DNA of 64,000 bases from Sphingomonas sp. SORGH_AS_0879 (GCF_030819175.1 NZ_JAUTBJ010000002.1:3619001-3683000); one strand, 5' to 3'. Positions 1 to 9,770 are shown, counted from the first letter of the stretch. Notes: generated by a model not told the origin, from the letters alone. Translations and numbers: made by a program.

Positions 1-911
<911 letters not shown>

Positions 912-1163
912 CTCCACGGATGCGAATTCCTCGAACAACGAACGGGTTGGCCCCATGGGGAACGGGGCGCGAAAAACGCGCCTCCGATGGGTTGGCGGGC
1001 GGTTAGCATCGGGAACCAATCGATGCAAGCTGCGTGGCGCATCTTGTGACAGGATGGTGACGCGAAGTTAACCGCTTTGGCCGCAAGCCGTGGGATGAAT
1101 GCCACAGCGGCTTTGCTAGGATGGTCGCGCCCCGGCGGTTCGGGGCGATGGATTGTGCCTTTC

Positions 1164-2024
1164 ATGCCCCACCCCGTTCGTCATGATATCGTGTCCGCCC
1201 TGGATGAGAATGCCGCCTGGGACGCCTTCTCCCGCCGCGACCGGGCGGCGGACGGGCGGTTCGTGGTCGCGGTGACCTCGACCGGCATCTATTGCCGCCC
1301 GAGTTGTGCCGCACGCCGTCCCCGGCGCGAGCATGTCTGCTTTCATCCGACGCCGGAAGCCGCACGAGCCGCCGGCTTTCGCGCCTGTCTCCGTTGCCTG
1401 CCCGATCAGGTCACCCGCGATCGACAGGCGGTGGCGCGTGCCGTGGCGCTGCTGGAGGAAGGCGACGCCGCCCCCTCGCTGACCGAATTGGCCGAGGTGG
1501 TCGGCTATGCCCCGCACCATTTCCACCGGCTGTTCAAGCGAGCGACCGGCGTGACGCCCGCCGCCTATGCCCGCAGCCTGCGCAACCGGCGTGCCGATGA
1601 CGCGCTCCGGCAAGAGGGGAGGGTGACGGCGGCGGTCTATGAGGCGGGCTATGCCGCCCCCAGCCGCTTCTATGCCGATAGCGAGGCGCGGCGCGGCATG
1701 GCGCCCGGCCAGTGGCGGCGCGGCGGGGACGGGGTGGCGATCGGCTGGACGATGGTGGCGACGCCGCTTGGGGCCATGCTGATCGCCCTGACGGCAAGTG
1801 GTCAGGCGCGGCTGGCCTTCGACGAGGATGACCAGGCGCTGGCAGGGCATTTCTCCACCGCCCGGATCACGCCTCTGGCAGAAGGAGAAGCCGCCGCGAT
1901 CGCGCGCATGGTCGCCGCCCTCCCGCTACCCGACCCCGCCCTGCCCGAGCAAACCCGGCGCCTCGCCCTGATCGAGGCGGTGACGCAGGGGCTGACCGCT
2001 CAGCGTGCCGAACGACAGCTATAG
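1164..2024 (+). CDS. ada: Ada-type protein, methyltransferase core missing
   Basis: The product is 286 aa. Residues about 10-80 form the Ada zinc/methylphosphotriester domain with the four-cysteine pattern CRPSC, then CF and CLRC (TSTGIYCRPSC, FRACLRCLPD). An AraC-type helix-turn-helix follows (LTELAEVVGYAPHHFHRLFKRATGVTP). The start of the C-terminal Ada domain is present (WTMVATPLGAMLIALTASG), but the reading frame ends before the HTH-like core that carries the PCHRV acceptor cysteine. The last 25 bp overlap the convergent protease gene. By family knowledge it could still sense methylphosphotriesters and act as a regulator, but should not repair O6-methylguanine. Upstream ATGs at 1077 and 1095 are possible but less like the family N-terminus. 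Confidence 0.85.
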   Translation: MPHPVRHDIVSALDENAAWDAFSRRDRAADGRFVVAVTSTGIYCRPSCAARRPRREHVCFHPTPEAARAAGFRACLRCLPDQVTRDRQAVARAVALLEEGDAAPSLTELAEVVGYAPHHFHRLFKRATGVTPAAYARSLRNRRADDALRQEGRVTAAVYEAGYAAPSRFYADSEARRGMAPGQWRRGGDGVAIGWTMVATPLGAMLIALTASGQARLAFDEDDQALAGHFSTARITPLAEGEAAAIARMVAALPLPDPALPEQTRRLALIEAVTQGLTAQRAERQL

Positions 2025-3514
2025 ACCAGCTTTTCATTGGGCAGCGGCGGCAGTTGCTGGCGGATCTGAGCCTGTTCGCCTTCCAGATTCTGAAGCGCGG
2101 TGTCGGTCTTCACACAGCCCCTGGGCGTGGTCGGCTGGTGCAGCTTGCGGATCGCGTCCATCGTCGCGGCGGGCAGCAGATAGCGCGTCTGGGTATAGCT
2201 GCGCGTCACGGGATCGAAGCGCGCCACGGTCACGGTCGGTTCCTCGTCGGGAACGAGGATCCGCTGCCAGTTCCCCTCGCCTTCCAGGAACTGGGTGGTG
2301 CCGTCCGCGCAACCGTTCGCGCCCCAGTCGATGCGCGTTTCCGCCGTCGAGGAGATGGTGATCCGGCTGCGATCGGGTTGCAACGTGCAGATCATCGGCC
2401 CCAGCGCCTTGCCCGGCGGGGTCGCGCTGGGCAGTGCGGCGGTCTCGCGCGGCAGGGTGATCTCGCCCGAGGGGCGCAGCAGGAAGACGACCACCGCCGC
2501 GACGATCGCCACGCCACCGCCCGCGCCGGTCCAGATCGCCCGGCGCCGCTGCCCCCGCGATTCGAGCAGCCCCGCCCCGCCCAGCGCCAGCGCACCGCCG
2601 ACCAGCAGCAGCGCGGCGATCGCCATGACATTCTCCCGCGTGCGCTCGGCCCCCGCGCGGGCGGCGTCGAGCGCCTCTTCCCGACGGATCGCGGCGGCAT
2701 TGGCCGCCTCGCGCCTGGCCGCGGCGGCATCGGCGCGCGCGCGGGCATCCGCCGCGCTATCCTCGCGCAGCCGCTCCTCGATCGAGGTGCAGGGCATGCC
2801 GACCGAGGTGTAAGGCTGTTGCGCGGCCCGCAGGAATGCCATGAGTTCGGTGTCGGCGATCGCGAAGCCGAAGGTCGAATCGCCGTCATCGGCACGGGTC
2901 AGCGCGGAGTTGACCCCGATCACCCGCCCGCACGGATCGAGCAGCGGACCGCCCGAATTGCCCCGCGCGATGCTGGCCGTATGGAGCAGCACCTCGATAC
3001 CCGTCAGCGCCCGGCGGCCCGAGGCGACACCCTGCGACCGGACGGGAGAGAGCGGGCGGATATAGTCTGCCGCCGATTGTGCCGTCGCCAGGTCGACATT
3101 GCCGGGATAGCCCAGTGCGATCACCTGATCGCCTTCGGTCACCGGACCGGTGAAAAGCGCGGCGGGCGGCAGCTTCGCCTCGCTCACCTCGATCAGCGCC
3201 AGGTCGCGGCGCGAATCATAGGCGACGACCCGGCCCTGATAGGATTTGCTGCCCTCCGACGGCACGACGCCGATCACGACATTGTCGGGATAGCGCTCCG
3301 CCAGTTCGACGACATGCGCGTTGGTGACGATCCGGTTGGGTGCGACGGCGAAGCCCGATCCATGGCCGAACCCCGCCACTTCGTTATCGACCATCGCGAT
3401 GGTGACGACCCGCACGACGCCGCGCGCGGTCGCGGCGATGTCGTCGGCCCCGGCGACGGCGGGTACCAGTCCGACCAGGGTCAAAAGGATTGCGAGGACG
3501 AACCGGCTGAGCAT
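2000..3514 (-). CDS. Trypsin-like serine protease with two membrane segments
   Basis: The 504-aa product starts with a signal peptide (MLSRFVLAILLTLVGLVPAVAG). A chymotrypsin-fold domain follows, with a complete HtrA-like triad: His67 (TNAHVV), Asp104 (SRRDLALI) and Ser187 (RGNSGGP). No PDZ domain follows. Instead there is an alanine/arginine-rich stretch at about 246-295 that looks like a coiled coil, two hydrophobic segments (about 296-318 and 327-348), and a C-terminal domain of roughly 150 residues that I do not recognise. It is probably an envelope-anchored protease. The ATG at 3514 is chosen because it opens the signal peptide; an upstream ATG at 3544 is also in frame. The 3' end overlaps the Ada-type gene by 25 bp. 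Confidence 0.8.
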   Translation of the reverse strand: MLSRFVLAILLTLVGLVPAVAGADDIAATARGVVRVVTIAMVDNEVAGFGHGSGFAVAPNRIVTNAHVVELAERYPDNVVIGVVPSEGSKSYQGRVVAYDSRRDLALIEVSEAKLPPAALFTGPVTEGDQVIALGYPGNVDLATAQSAADYIRPLSPVRSQGVASGRRALTGIEVLLHTASIARGNSGGPLLDPCGRVIGVNSALTRADDGDSTFGFAIADTELMAFLRAAQQPYTSVGMPCTSIEERLREDSAADARARADAAAARREAANAAAIRREEALDAARAGAERTRENVMAIAALLLVGGALALGGAGLLESRGQRRRAIWTGAGGGVAIVAAVVVFLLRPSGEITLPRETAALPSATPPGKALGPMICTLQPDRSRITISSTAETRIDWGANGCADGTTQFLEGEGNWQRILVPDEEPTVTVARFDPVTRSYTQTRYLLPAATMDAIRKLHQPTTPRGCVKTDTALQNLEGEQAQIRQQLPPLPNEKLVYSCRSAR

Positions 3515-3623
3515 CGGATCAGGGCCATATCCCGCCCTTTCCATCCCCCGCAACCGCGATCGGTTAGGCTTATGGTAAATCTTGGCATTTACTGACCGGG
3601 CGCATGTCATGGGAAATTGCGCG

Positions 3624-5150
3624 ATGAATGCCTTTGGTCGTCGTCAGGGTTTGGGTAACGCAACGGGGAGCCGCCCGGCCTTCGGCGTCGCGCGACCGAT
3701 GCACGGTCCCGGCCCCGCCCCCCGCCCCGAAAGCGAGGCAGGAGGCCCCGGCGGACAGCAATTTCCGCCGCTTGGCGCGCTGTCCGTGGCGGAACACGCG
3801 CTGCCCGCCACCGCCGCCGACGCGATGCAGCGGCTGGCCGACCGCCAGGCCGCCGCCGCCGAACCAGCCCCGGCGCGCGGGGAAGGGTTCGAGGCGTCGA
3901 TCCACCGAATCAAGGAACAGGTGCTCCCCCGCCTGCTCGAGCGCGTCGATCCCGAAGCCGCCGCGACGCTGGGCAAGGACGAGCTGGCCGAGGAATTCCG
4001 CCCGATCATCGGCGAGGTGCTGGCCGAGCTGAAGCTGACGCTCAACCGGCGCGAGCAGTTCGCGCTGGAAAAGGTGCTGGTCGACGAGCTGCTGGGCCTG
4101 GGTCCGCTGGAGGAATTGCTCGCCGATGCCGACATCACCGACATCATGGTCAACGGCCCCGAGCAGACCTATGTCGAGCGCAAGGGCAAGCTGGAACTCG
4201 CCAATATCCGCTTCCGCGACGAGGAGCATCTGTTCCAGGTCGCCCAGCGCATCGTCAATTCGGTCGGCCGCCGCGTCGACCAGACCACGCCGCTGGCCGA
4301 TGCGCGCCTGAAGGACGGCAGCCGCGTCAACGTGATCGTGCCGCCGCTGTCGCTTCGCGGCACCGCCATCTCGATCCGCAAATTCTCGGCGAAACCGATC
4401 ACGCTCGACATGATGGCGGCGGGCGGGTCGATGAGCCAGGACATGGCGACGTTGCTGAAGATCGCGGGCGCGTCGCGGTTCAACATCGTGATTTCGGGCG
4501 GCACCGGCTCGGGTAAGACGACGATGCTGAACGCGCTGTCCAAGATGATCGACCCGGGTGAGCGCGTGCTGACCATCGAGGACGCCGCCGAACTCCGCCT
4601 GCAACAGCCGCACTGGCTGCCGCTGGAAACCCGGCCCGCCAATCTGGAGGGTCAGGGTGAGATCAGCATCCGCGACCTCGTCAAGAACGCGCTGCGCATG
4701 CGCCCGGACCGCATCATCCTGGGCGAAATTCGCGGCGCGGAGTGTTTCGATATGCTCGCGGCGATGAACACCGGCCATGACGGGTCGATGTGCACGCTCC
4801 ACTCCAACTCCCCGCGCGAGGCGCTGGCCCGCATGGAGAATATGGTGATGATGTCGGACATCAAGGTGCCCAAGGACGCGATCAGCCGTCAGATCGCCGA
4901 CTCGGTCGACATGGTGATCCAGGTCAAGCGCCTGCGCGACGGCAGTCGTCGCGTGACCAACATCACCGAAGTCATCGGCATGGAGGGCCCCGTCATCGTA
5001 ACGCAGGAGCTGTTCAGCTTCGAATATCTGGACGAAGGCACCGACGGGAAGATCATCGGCGAGTACCGGTCCGCAGGATTGCGCCCCTATACCCTTGATA
5101 AGGCGAAGCAATTCGGGTTCGACAAGGCCCTGTTGGAAGCATGTCTGTAA
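3624..5150 (+). CDS. cpaF: Tad/Flp pilus assembly ATPase CpaF
   Basis: This is a type II/IV secretion ATPase of the CpaF/TadA family (508 aa), which powers Flp/Tad pilus assembly from the cytoplasmic face of the inner membrane. A low-complexity leader of about 90 residues precedes the N-terminal domain (PLEELLADADITDIMVNG). The motor contains Walker A (ISGGTGSGKTTMLNAL), an Asp box (LTIEDAAELRL), Walker B (RPDRIILGEIRG) and a His box (TGHDGSMCTLHSN). The ATG at 3624 (MNAFGRRQGLG) is chosen; an ATG at 3582 would add 14 residues. The gene is isolated: no other cpa/tad gene lies beside it, with a protease divergent upstream and a diguanylate cyclase downstream. Confidence 0.93.
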   Translation: MNAFGRRQGLGNATGSRPAFGVARPMHGPGPAPRPESEAGGPGGQQFPPLGALSVAEHALPATAADAMQRLADRQAAAAEPAPARGEGFEASIHRIKEQVLPRLLERVDPEAAATLGKDELAEEFRPIIGEVLAELKLTLNRREQFALEKVLVDELLGLGPLEELLADADITDIMVNGPEQTYVERKGKLELANIRFRDEEHLFQVAQRIVNSVGRRVDQTTPLADARLKDGSRVNVIVPPLSLRGTAISIRKFSAKPITLDMMAAGGSMSQDMATLLKIAGASRFNIVISGGTGSGKTTMLNALSKMIDPGERVLTIEDAAELRLQQPHWLPLETRPANLEGQGEISIRDLVKNALRMRPDRIILGEIRGAECFDMLAAMNTGHDGSMCTLHSNSPREALARMENMVMMSDIKVPKDAISRQIADSVDMVIQVKRLRDGSRRVTNITEVIGMEGPVIVTQELFSFEYLDEGTDGKIIGEYRSAGLRPYTLDKAKQFGFDKALLEACL

Positions 5151-5350
5151 CGTTCCGCAACATGGGGAACAATTAATCCGCTATGCCTGCCGAACATTCG
5201 GTCCATTTACGACCAGAAGTAAATCGCCGCAATACAGAATGATAGAGAATAGTGTCCATGTGATGGCCATGACGGTGTTGCCGCAGCGTCATTTTTTATA
5301 CTATTTTCCATCCACGCTTTCTATTTCCCTGGTCGACATTTCGCTCGTCG

Positions 5351-6562
5351 ATGCAGGACGACAGCGGCTGGTCAGGCAGATATATGGAAGGAATGGCGCT
5401 GGTGACATATCGCGCGCCTCTGGCGGCCGTCGCAGCCCGGCACAGCGCGCGATATCGCTCGACGGAGGCAGGCTGGGTCGCCTGGCTGACCGCGCCGCTC
5501 GATCCGGCGGCGGAAACCCTTCGCCCCGAACTGACGGACCTTCTATTCGGCAACCGGGTCAGCATCCTCTTCGCCGCATTTTGCCTCAGCGCGCTGCTGC
5601 TTTGCTACGCTGTGTTCCTCGATGTCGAACTGGCCGTGCTTCTGCTGGCCTTGTTCGCGCCCGCCGCGATCCTGCGCTACGTGACCATCGGCGCGAGCCC
5701 CAGCCGCTCCTCGCTCAGGACGCTGTTGTTGGCCGGTCTGTTCTGGGCGGCCACGGTCGGGCTGTTATGCGGCGAGGGGGCCCGAACCGATAACGTCCTG
5801 TTGACGGCGCTCAGCGGCATTATCGGCGTCGCTGTCGCCTTTGGCGGCGCCTATAACAACGCTGGCGCGCCGCGCTTCGCGTTTATCCAGACCATTCTCT
5901 TTCTTGCGCCCTATTCGATCTTCGCCGCCTCGTCCGGCGTGCCGGGAATGCAACTCTTCCCGATCCAACTGCCGTTCTGGATCGTCGGGATATTCACCCT
6001 GATCCGCCAGATCCATGCCACCCATGTAAAGCTCATCCAAGCCCGGCATCTCGCCAGCCATCTGGCGTTGCACGACAGTCTCACCGGCCTGCCCAATCGG
6101 GCGCATTTCATGGAAGCATTGGCCGCCGAATGCCAGCGCGCGTCGCGCGACAGTACGAATCGCAGCTATATCCTCTATCTCGACCTGGACGGGTTCAAGC
6201 CGGTCAACGACACATACGGGCATCTGACCGGCGACGACCTACTGCGCGCCGTGGCCGATCGATTCCGCAAGGTCGTCCGGGGGCAGGACGTGATCGGTCG
6301 GCTGGGCGGCGACGAGTTCGCGGCGATATTGCGCGGCGTCAGCCAGAAGGAGGCCGAGCAGATCGGCGAGAAACTGATCGCGGCGGCACGCGACCCCTTT
6401 CATCTCGATGGCCATCCCCCGATCAGCATCGGGGTCAGCATCGGCGGTGTCGCACTGGGCCTGCCCCCCGATGTCCGTCGCACGCTCCATGCCGCCGACA
6501 CCATGCTCTACGCCGCCAAACGCGGCGGCAAGGGCCTGCTCCGTATCGCCGAGGCGGCCTGA
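5351..6562 (+). CDS. Membrane-bound diguanylate cyclase (GGDEF)
   Basis: The product (403 aa from this start) has about six hydrophobic segments in residues 70-225 and a C-terminal GGDEF domain that should make cyclic di-GMP from two GTP. The signature LDLDGFKPVNDTYGH and the intact active-site motif GGDEF (residues 319-323) are present. An inhibitory-site motif RGQD (310-313) sits exactly five residues upstream of GGDEF, so product inhibition is expected. No EAL domain follows. The start is uncertain: in-frame ATGs at 5384 and 5393 would remove 11 or 14 residues. The 200 bp between cpaF and this gene show no clear signal. Confidence 0.9.
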   Translation: MQDDSGWSGRYMEGMALVTYRAPLAAVAARHSARYRSTEAGWVAWLTAPLDPAAETLRPELTDLLFGNRVSILFAAFCLSALLLCYAVFLDVELAVLLLALFAPAAILRYVTIGASPSRSSLRTLLLAGLFWAATVGLLCGEGARTDNVLLTALSGIIGVAVAFGGAYNNAGAPRFAFIQTILFLAPYSIFAASSGVPGMQLFPIQLPFWIVGIFTLIRQIHATHVKLIQARHLASHLALHDSLTGLPNRAHFMEALAAECQRASRDSTNRSYILYLDLDGFKPVNDTYGHLTGDDLLRAVADRFRKVVRGQDVIGRLGGDEFAAILRGVSQKEAEQIGEKLIAAARDPFHLDGHPPISIGVSIGGVALGLPPDVRRTLHAADTMLYAAKRGGKGLLRIAEAA

Positions 6563-6628
6563 GCCCGATCCCTCCCCCACCGATTTGTCGCGCGCGCAGC
6601 TTCCGCTTCGGCTAGGCGTTGGGCCGTG

Positions 6629-7873
6629 ATGCCTCGGTCGATCTACCTGCTTCCCCTGCCCTTGCTGCTTGCCGCCGCGATGATGGCGCCGCTCGCCTCG
6701 CGCTCGCCCAGACCCGCCCCTGCCACCGAGGAGGATGTCGTCGCCGCCGCCGCGCGCGATCCCGGCACCATGACGCTGGCCCCCGATGCCGAGGCCCGCT
6801 GGATCCCGTTCCAGCTGACGCCCGGCAACCAGGTCCGCTTCAAGATGACCATCGACGGACAGGCCGTCACCGCGATCCTGGATACCGGGGTCAGCTTCAC
6901 GCTGTTGGCGCAAAATTCTCCCCTGGCGGCGAAGGGCAAGGTGCGCCCCGGCGGGCAGGCGAGCGCGATCGGCGGCGCGGTCGCGATCGGATGGATGCCG
7001 ACCCGCACCCTGTCGCTCGGCGGATTGAGCCGCAAGGGCGGCGGAGTGGCGGTCGCGCCCCTGCCCGCGCTGGCGACGGGCGATGCGACAGCGGTGGACC
7101 TGCTGGTCGGGCGCGACCTGCTGGCGGGGCATGCGCTCGACATCGACTATGCCGCCAAGCGGTTCCGGCTGATCGCGTCGGGCCGGATGCCCTTCACCGG
7201 CGCGACCGCCCCCCTGGTCGTCTCGCCCGAGCGGCGCGTCTATGAAAGCGCGGTCGGGCTCGGCGCGGCAAAGCTGTCGCCGGTCATCGTCGATACCGGC
7301 GACGGCTCCGCACTGACCGTGACCCAGGCAGCCTGGCGGGCGGCGCGGCTGACCAGCCTGCCGACCACCACGGCGATCGGCTTCGGTTTGGCGGGTCCCT
7401 CGGTCAACGATCTCGCCATCGCGCCGACCGTCCGGCTCGGCAAGCTGACCGCACGCGAGGTCGAGGTACGGATCGAGCCGCCCCAGGGTTTCAGCGAGTC
7501 GGTGGGCGTCGCCGGGCGGATCGGGTCGGGCTTTCTCCAGCGCTATCGCGTGCTGCTCGACTCCGGCGCGGGACGGATGATCCTGGCGCCGGGGCCGCAG
7601 GCCGATGCGCCCGCGCCGCGATCCACGGTCGGGTTGCTGCTGGGCGTGGCGAGCGACCGGTTGCGGGTCCTGCACGTCATGCGCGGCGGCCCCGCCGACA
7701 AGAGCGGCTGGCGGGAGGGCGACACCATCTGCGCCATCGATGGACAGCCCATCCCCCGCGACTATGTCGACAGCCCGATGGCACGCTGGACGGTCGGCCA
7801 GCCGGGCACGCGCGTCACCTTGCGGACCTGCGACGGACAGGATCGCGTGCTGACCCGCGCCCGCTTCTACTGA
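6629..7873 (+). CDS. Retropepsin-like aspartyl protease with PDZ domain
   Basis: The 414-aa protein begins with a signal peptide (about residues 1-25). Two aspartyl-protease-like halves follow: a DTG at residues 85-87 (ILDTGVSF) and a second at 222-224 (IVDTGDGS), with a further LLDSGAG later. A PDZ domain occupies about 335-395 (VMRGGPADKSGWREGDTICAIDGQPI). This architecture fits secreted or periplasmic pepsin/retropepsin-like proteases, but no substrate can be inferred. The ATG at 6629 is preferred over the adjacent GTG at 6626. The stop overlaps the convergent holin gene by 7 bp. Confidence 0.8.
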   Translation: MPRSIYLLPLPLLLAAAMMAPLASRSPRPAPATEEDVVAAAARDPGTMTLAPDAEARWIPFQLTPGNQVRFKMTIDGQAVTAILDTGVSFTLLAQNSPLAAKGKVRPGGQASAIGGAVAIGWMPTRTLSLGGLSRKGGGVAVAPLPALATGDATAVDLLVGRDLLAGHALDIDYAAKRFRLIASGRMPFTGATAPLVVSPERRVYESAVGLGAAKLSPVIVDTGDGSALTVTQAAWRAARLTSLPTTTAIGFGLAGPSVNDLAIAPTVRLGKLTAREVEVRIEPPQGFSESVGVAGRIGSGFLQRYRVLLDSGAGRMILAPGPQADAPAPRSTVGLLLGVASDRLRVLHVMRGGPADKSGWREGDTICAIDGQPIPRDYVDSPMARWTVGQPGTRVTLRTCDGQDRVLTRARFY

Positions 7874-8118
7874 CGCCGCTTTCCCCATTCGCGCGCGACC
7901 GTATAGCCGAGATAGCCGGTGCCGAAGAGCGCGTAGAGCGGCTCGGGAATGGCGGCCAGATACGCCGCCATGCCCCGGATCATCGCCGCCGCCATGGCGG
8001 GGCGAAACCCGGCGAGCACCCCCATGGGCACGCTCCAGAGCAGCAGCGCGTACATGACATAGAGGAAGGTCGGCCGCGCCCGGCGGGTCCACGCATCGGC
8101 GCTGTCCTCGGCAGTCAT
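7867..8118 (-). CDS. Phage-type holin, 3TM family
   Basis: This small protein (83 aa) has two to three hydrophobic segments (FLYVMYALLLWSVPMGVLAG and AAYLAAIPEPLYALFGTGYLG) and a basic C-terminus (REWGKRRQ), matching the holin 3TM family. Holins oligomerise in the inner membrane and let endolysins reach the peptidoglycan. Its ATG overlaps the stop of the upstream endolysin gene (ATGA), so the two are translationally coupled. No other phage genes are nearby, which suggests a domesticated lysis or murein-remodelling pair. Confidence 0.82.
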   Translation of the reverse strand: MTAEDSADAWTRRARPTFLYVMYALLLWSVPMGVLAGFRPAMAAAMIRGMAAYLAAIPEPLYALFGTGYLGYTVAREWGKRRQ

Positions 8119-8672
8119 GACAGGCGATCCGCCAGCCAGCCATAGAGGAAGGCTTCATTGGCCGGACGCCGCTCGGCCAGGGTCAGATAGCGTTCACCCT
8201 GCAACGCCTCGACCGCCTTCAGCAGCACCTCCTCCCCCGGCGGCCCGCGATGGCGCAGGAAGGCTTTCAGCGCGGCGAGCGTCGCCGGGCCGATCCGGCC
8301 ATCGGGCACCAGATCGGCATAATCGCGCCCGCCGCGATTGAGCGCGTTCAGCGCGCGTTGCAGGAAGCCCGTCGCCACCGCCGGGCCCATATTGACCCCG
8401 GTATCGAACAATTCCTCGGCCAGCCTGGGGGCCAGCTCCGCCACTTGGTCAAAGCCCGGCGCGCGCCAGTAAAGCCGGCGATAGAGGGATTCCGCCCGCG
8501 CCAGCGGCAGGCGGCGCATCGGCCCGTCATAGCCGTCCGCCCGCGCCATCGCCTCGGTAATGCCGAAGCGGGTCGCGCCGCCGCGATCGGCGGGGTGGTC
8601 GCTATAGTCGCCCTCGCGCGCGATCACCTGCGCGATCAGCGCCTCCACCCGTGCCTCGTCCTCGTGCCCCAT
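8115..8672 (-). CDS. GH108-type N-acetylmuramidase (endolysin)
   Basis: The 185-aa product resembles glycoside hydrolase 108 endolysins. It has an N-terminal catalytic region with the family pattern REGDYSDHPADRGGATRFGIT, where the glutamate of REG is the expected catalytic acid. A C-terminal peptidoglycan-binding part follows (VPDGRIGPATLAALKAF). There is no signal peptide, so export would depend on the coupled holin. The ATG at 8672 (MGHEDEARVEALIAQV) is chosen because upstream in-frame sequence runs into the GC-rich repeat at 8740-8863. Confidence 0.87.
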   Translation of the reverse strand: MGHEDEARVEALIAQVIAREGDYSDHPADRGGATRFGITEAMARADGYDGPMRRLPLARAESLYRRLYWRAPGFDQVAELAPRLAEELFDTGVNMGPAVATGFLQRALNALNRGGRDYADLVPDGRIGPATLAALKAFLRHRGPPGEEVLLKAVEALQGERYLTLAERRPANEAFLYGWLADRLS

Positions 8673-8739
8673 CTCATCCCTCCCCCATGACGGAGGAATA
8701 GGAACCATATCGGTTCGCTGTAGGACAGCGGATTCTGAT

Positions 8740-8863
8740 CCTCCCCGGCACGGGGAGGTGGCAGCGCAAAGCGCTGACGGAGGGGGGCTTCCACCAAAGT
8801 CACCCCTGGCGGCGATCCCCCTCCACCATGCTTCGCATGGTCCCCCTGCCCGCACCGGGGAGG
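8740..8863. repeat. Interspersed GC-rich inverted repeat (family C)
   Basis: The element is bounded by two short palindromes, CCTCCCCGGCACGGGGAGG at 8740-8758 and a similar CCCGCACCGGGGAGG at 8849-8863. Between them are smaller dyads (CGCAAAGCGCTG and ATGCTTCGCAT). The same boundary architecture recurs at 39577-39701 and 46482-46594. It lies just past the stop of the fructokinase gene and just upstream of the endolysin start, so it may act as a 3' hairpin for the former. Confidence 0.75.
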
Positions 8864-8870
8864 AATGGGT

Positions 8871-9770
8871 TTAGGGTAACACCGACCGCGCCAGCGCCAG
8901 CGTGCCCAGCGGCCCCGCCTGATCGCCGAGTTGCGCATGGACGATCCGGTTGGCGACCTGCGCCGCGTCGACGAAGGGCAGATAGCCCGACAACTTCTCG
9001 ACGGTGGCGGTGCGCACCATGTCGAGCAGATGCGGCTGGCCGACGCCGACACCGCCGCCGATCACGATCCGGCCGCAAGCCAGCGTCAGGAACAGCCCCG
9101 CGAAACTTTCCGCCAGCGCATCGGCGACGAAGGCCCAGACGGGATCGTCCGCTGCCAGTTCCTGTGCAGGACGGCCCGCACGCGCGGCGATGGCGGGTCC
9201 GGCGACCAGCCCTTCCAGGCAATCGCCATGGAAGGGGCAGGCCCCGGCGAAATCGTCGCCCGCAACGCGGCGGACGCGGACATGTCCCGCCTCCGGGTGC
9301 ATCCGGCCCGACACCGGCTGGCCGTTGACGATGATCCCCATGCCGACGCCCGTGCCGACCGTGACATAGACATGGTCGGCCAGTCCGCGCGCCGCGCCCC
9401 ACTGCCCCTCGGCCAGCGCCGCGCCGGTCACGTCGGTATGGATCGCGACCCGATCGCCGAACCCGTCCGCCAGCGCGCCGACCACGTCCGCCCCCGCCCA
9501 GCCCGGCTTTGGGGTGGCGAGCATATGGCCATAATCCATGCCGGTCTTGTCGAGCGCGATGGGCCCGAAGCTGCCGATGCCCAGCGCCTCGGGCTTATAC
9601 TGCTCGTGCCACTCGGCCAGCCGCTGCGCCAGCGCCGCCAGGGTGATCGCGGGAGTGGTGGTGGGCAGGCGTTCGGACACCAATATGTCCCGCCCGCGCC
9701 CGATCAGCACAATCGATTTCGTACCGCCCAGCTCGACGCCCGCGACGATCCGATCCTGTGCCTCGGTCAT
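8871..9770 (-). CDS. ROK-family fructokinase
   Basis: A ROK-family sugar kinase of 299 aa. The N-terminal phosphate-binding loop is AGVELGGTKSIV, the adenosine-binding region is YVTVGTGVGMGIIVNG, and the ROK zinc motif appears as HPEAGHVRV followed by CPFHGDCLEGL. The HPEAGH and CPFHGDC pattern matches the fructokinase branch (ATP + D-fructose to fructose 6-phosphate). No sugar transporter adjoins it. The preferred ATG is at 9770 (MTEAQDRIVAG). Confidence 0.88.
   Translation of the reverse strand: MTEAQDRIVAGVELGGTKSIVLIGRGRDILVSERLPTTTPAITLAALAQRLAEWHEQYKPEALGIGSFGPIALDKTGMDYGHMLATPKPGWAGADVVGALADGFGDRVAIHTDVTGAALAEGQWGAARGLADHVYVTVGTGVGMGIIVNGQPVSGRMHPEAGHVRVRRVAGDDFAGACPFHGDCLEGLVAGPAIAARAGRPAQELAADDPVWAFVADALAESFAGLFLTLACGRIVIGGGVGVGQPHLLDMVRTATVEKLSGYLPFVDAAQVANRIVHAQLGDQAGPLGTLALARSVLP

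Noticed and set aside
2054..3595. Plus-strand open frame of about 510 codons opposite the trypsin-like gene
   Set aside because: Arg/His/Gln-rich translation without domains, fully antisense to a protein with a signal peptide and a complete triad.
7867..8863. A prophage around the holin/endolysin pair
   Set aside because: No integrase, structural, packaging or repressor genes flank it; both sides are ordinary chromosomal genes.
8715..8870. Intrinsic terminator after the fructokinase gene
   Set aside because: Strong hairpins are present, but no T-run follows on either strand, so only a repeat call is supported.
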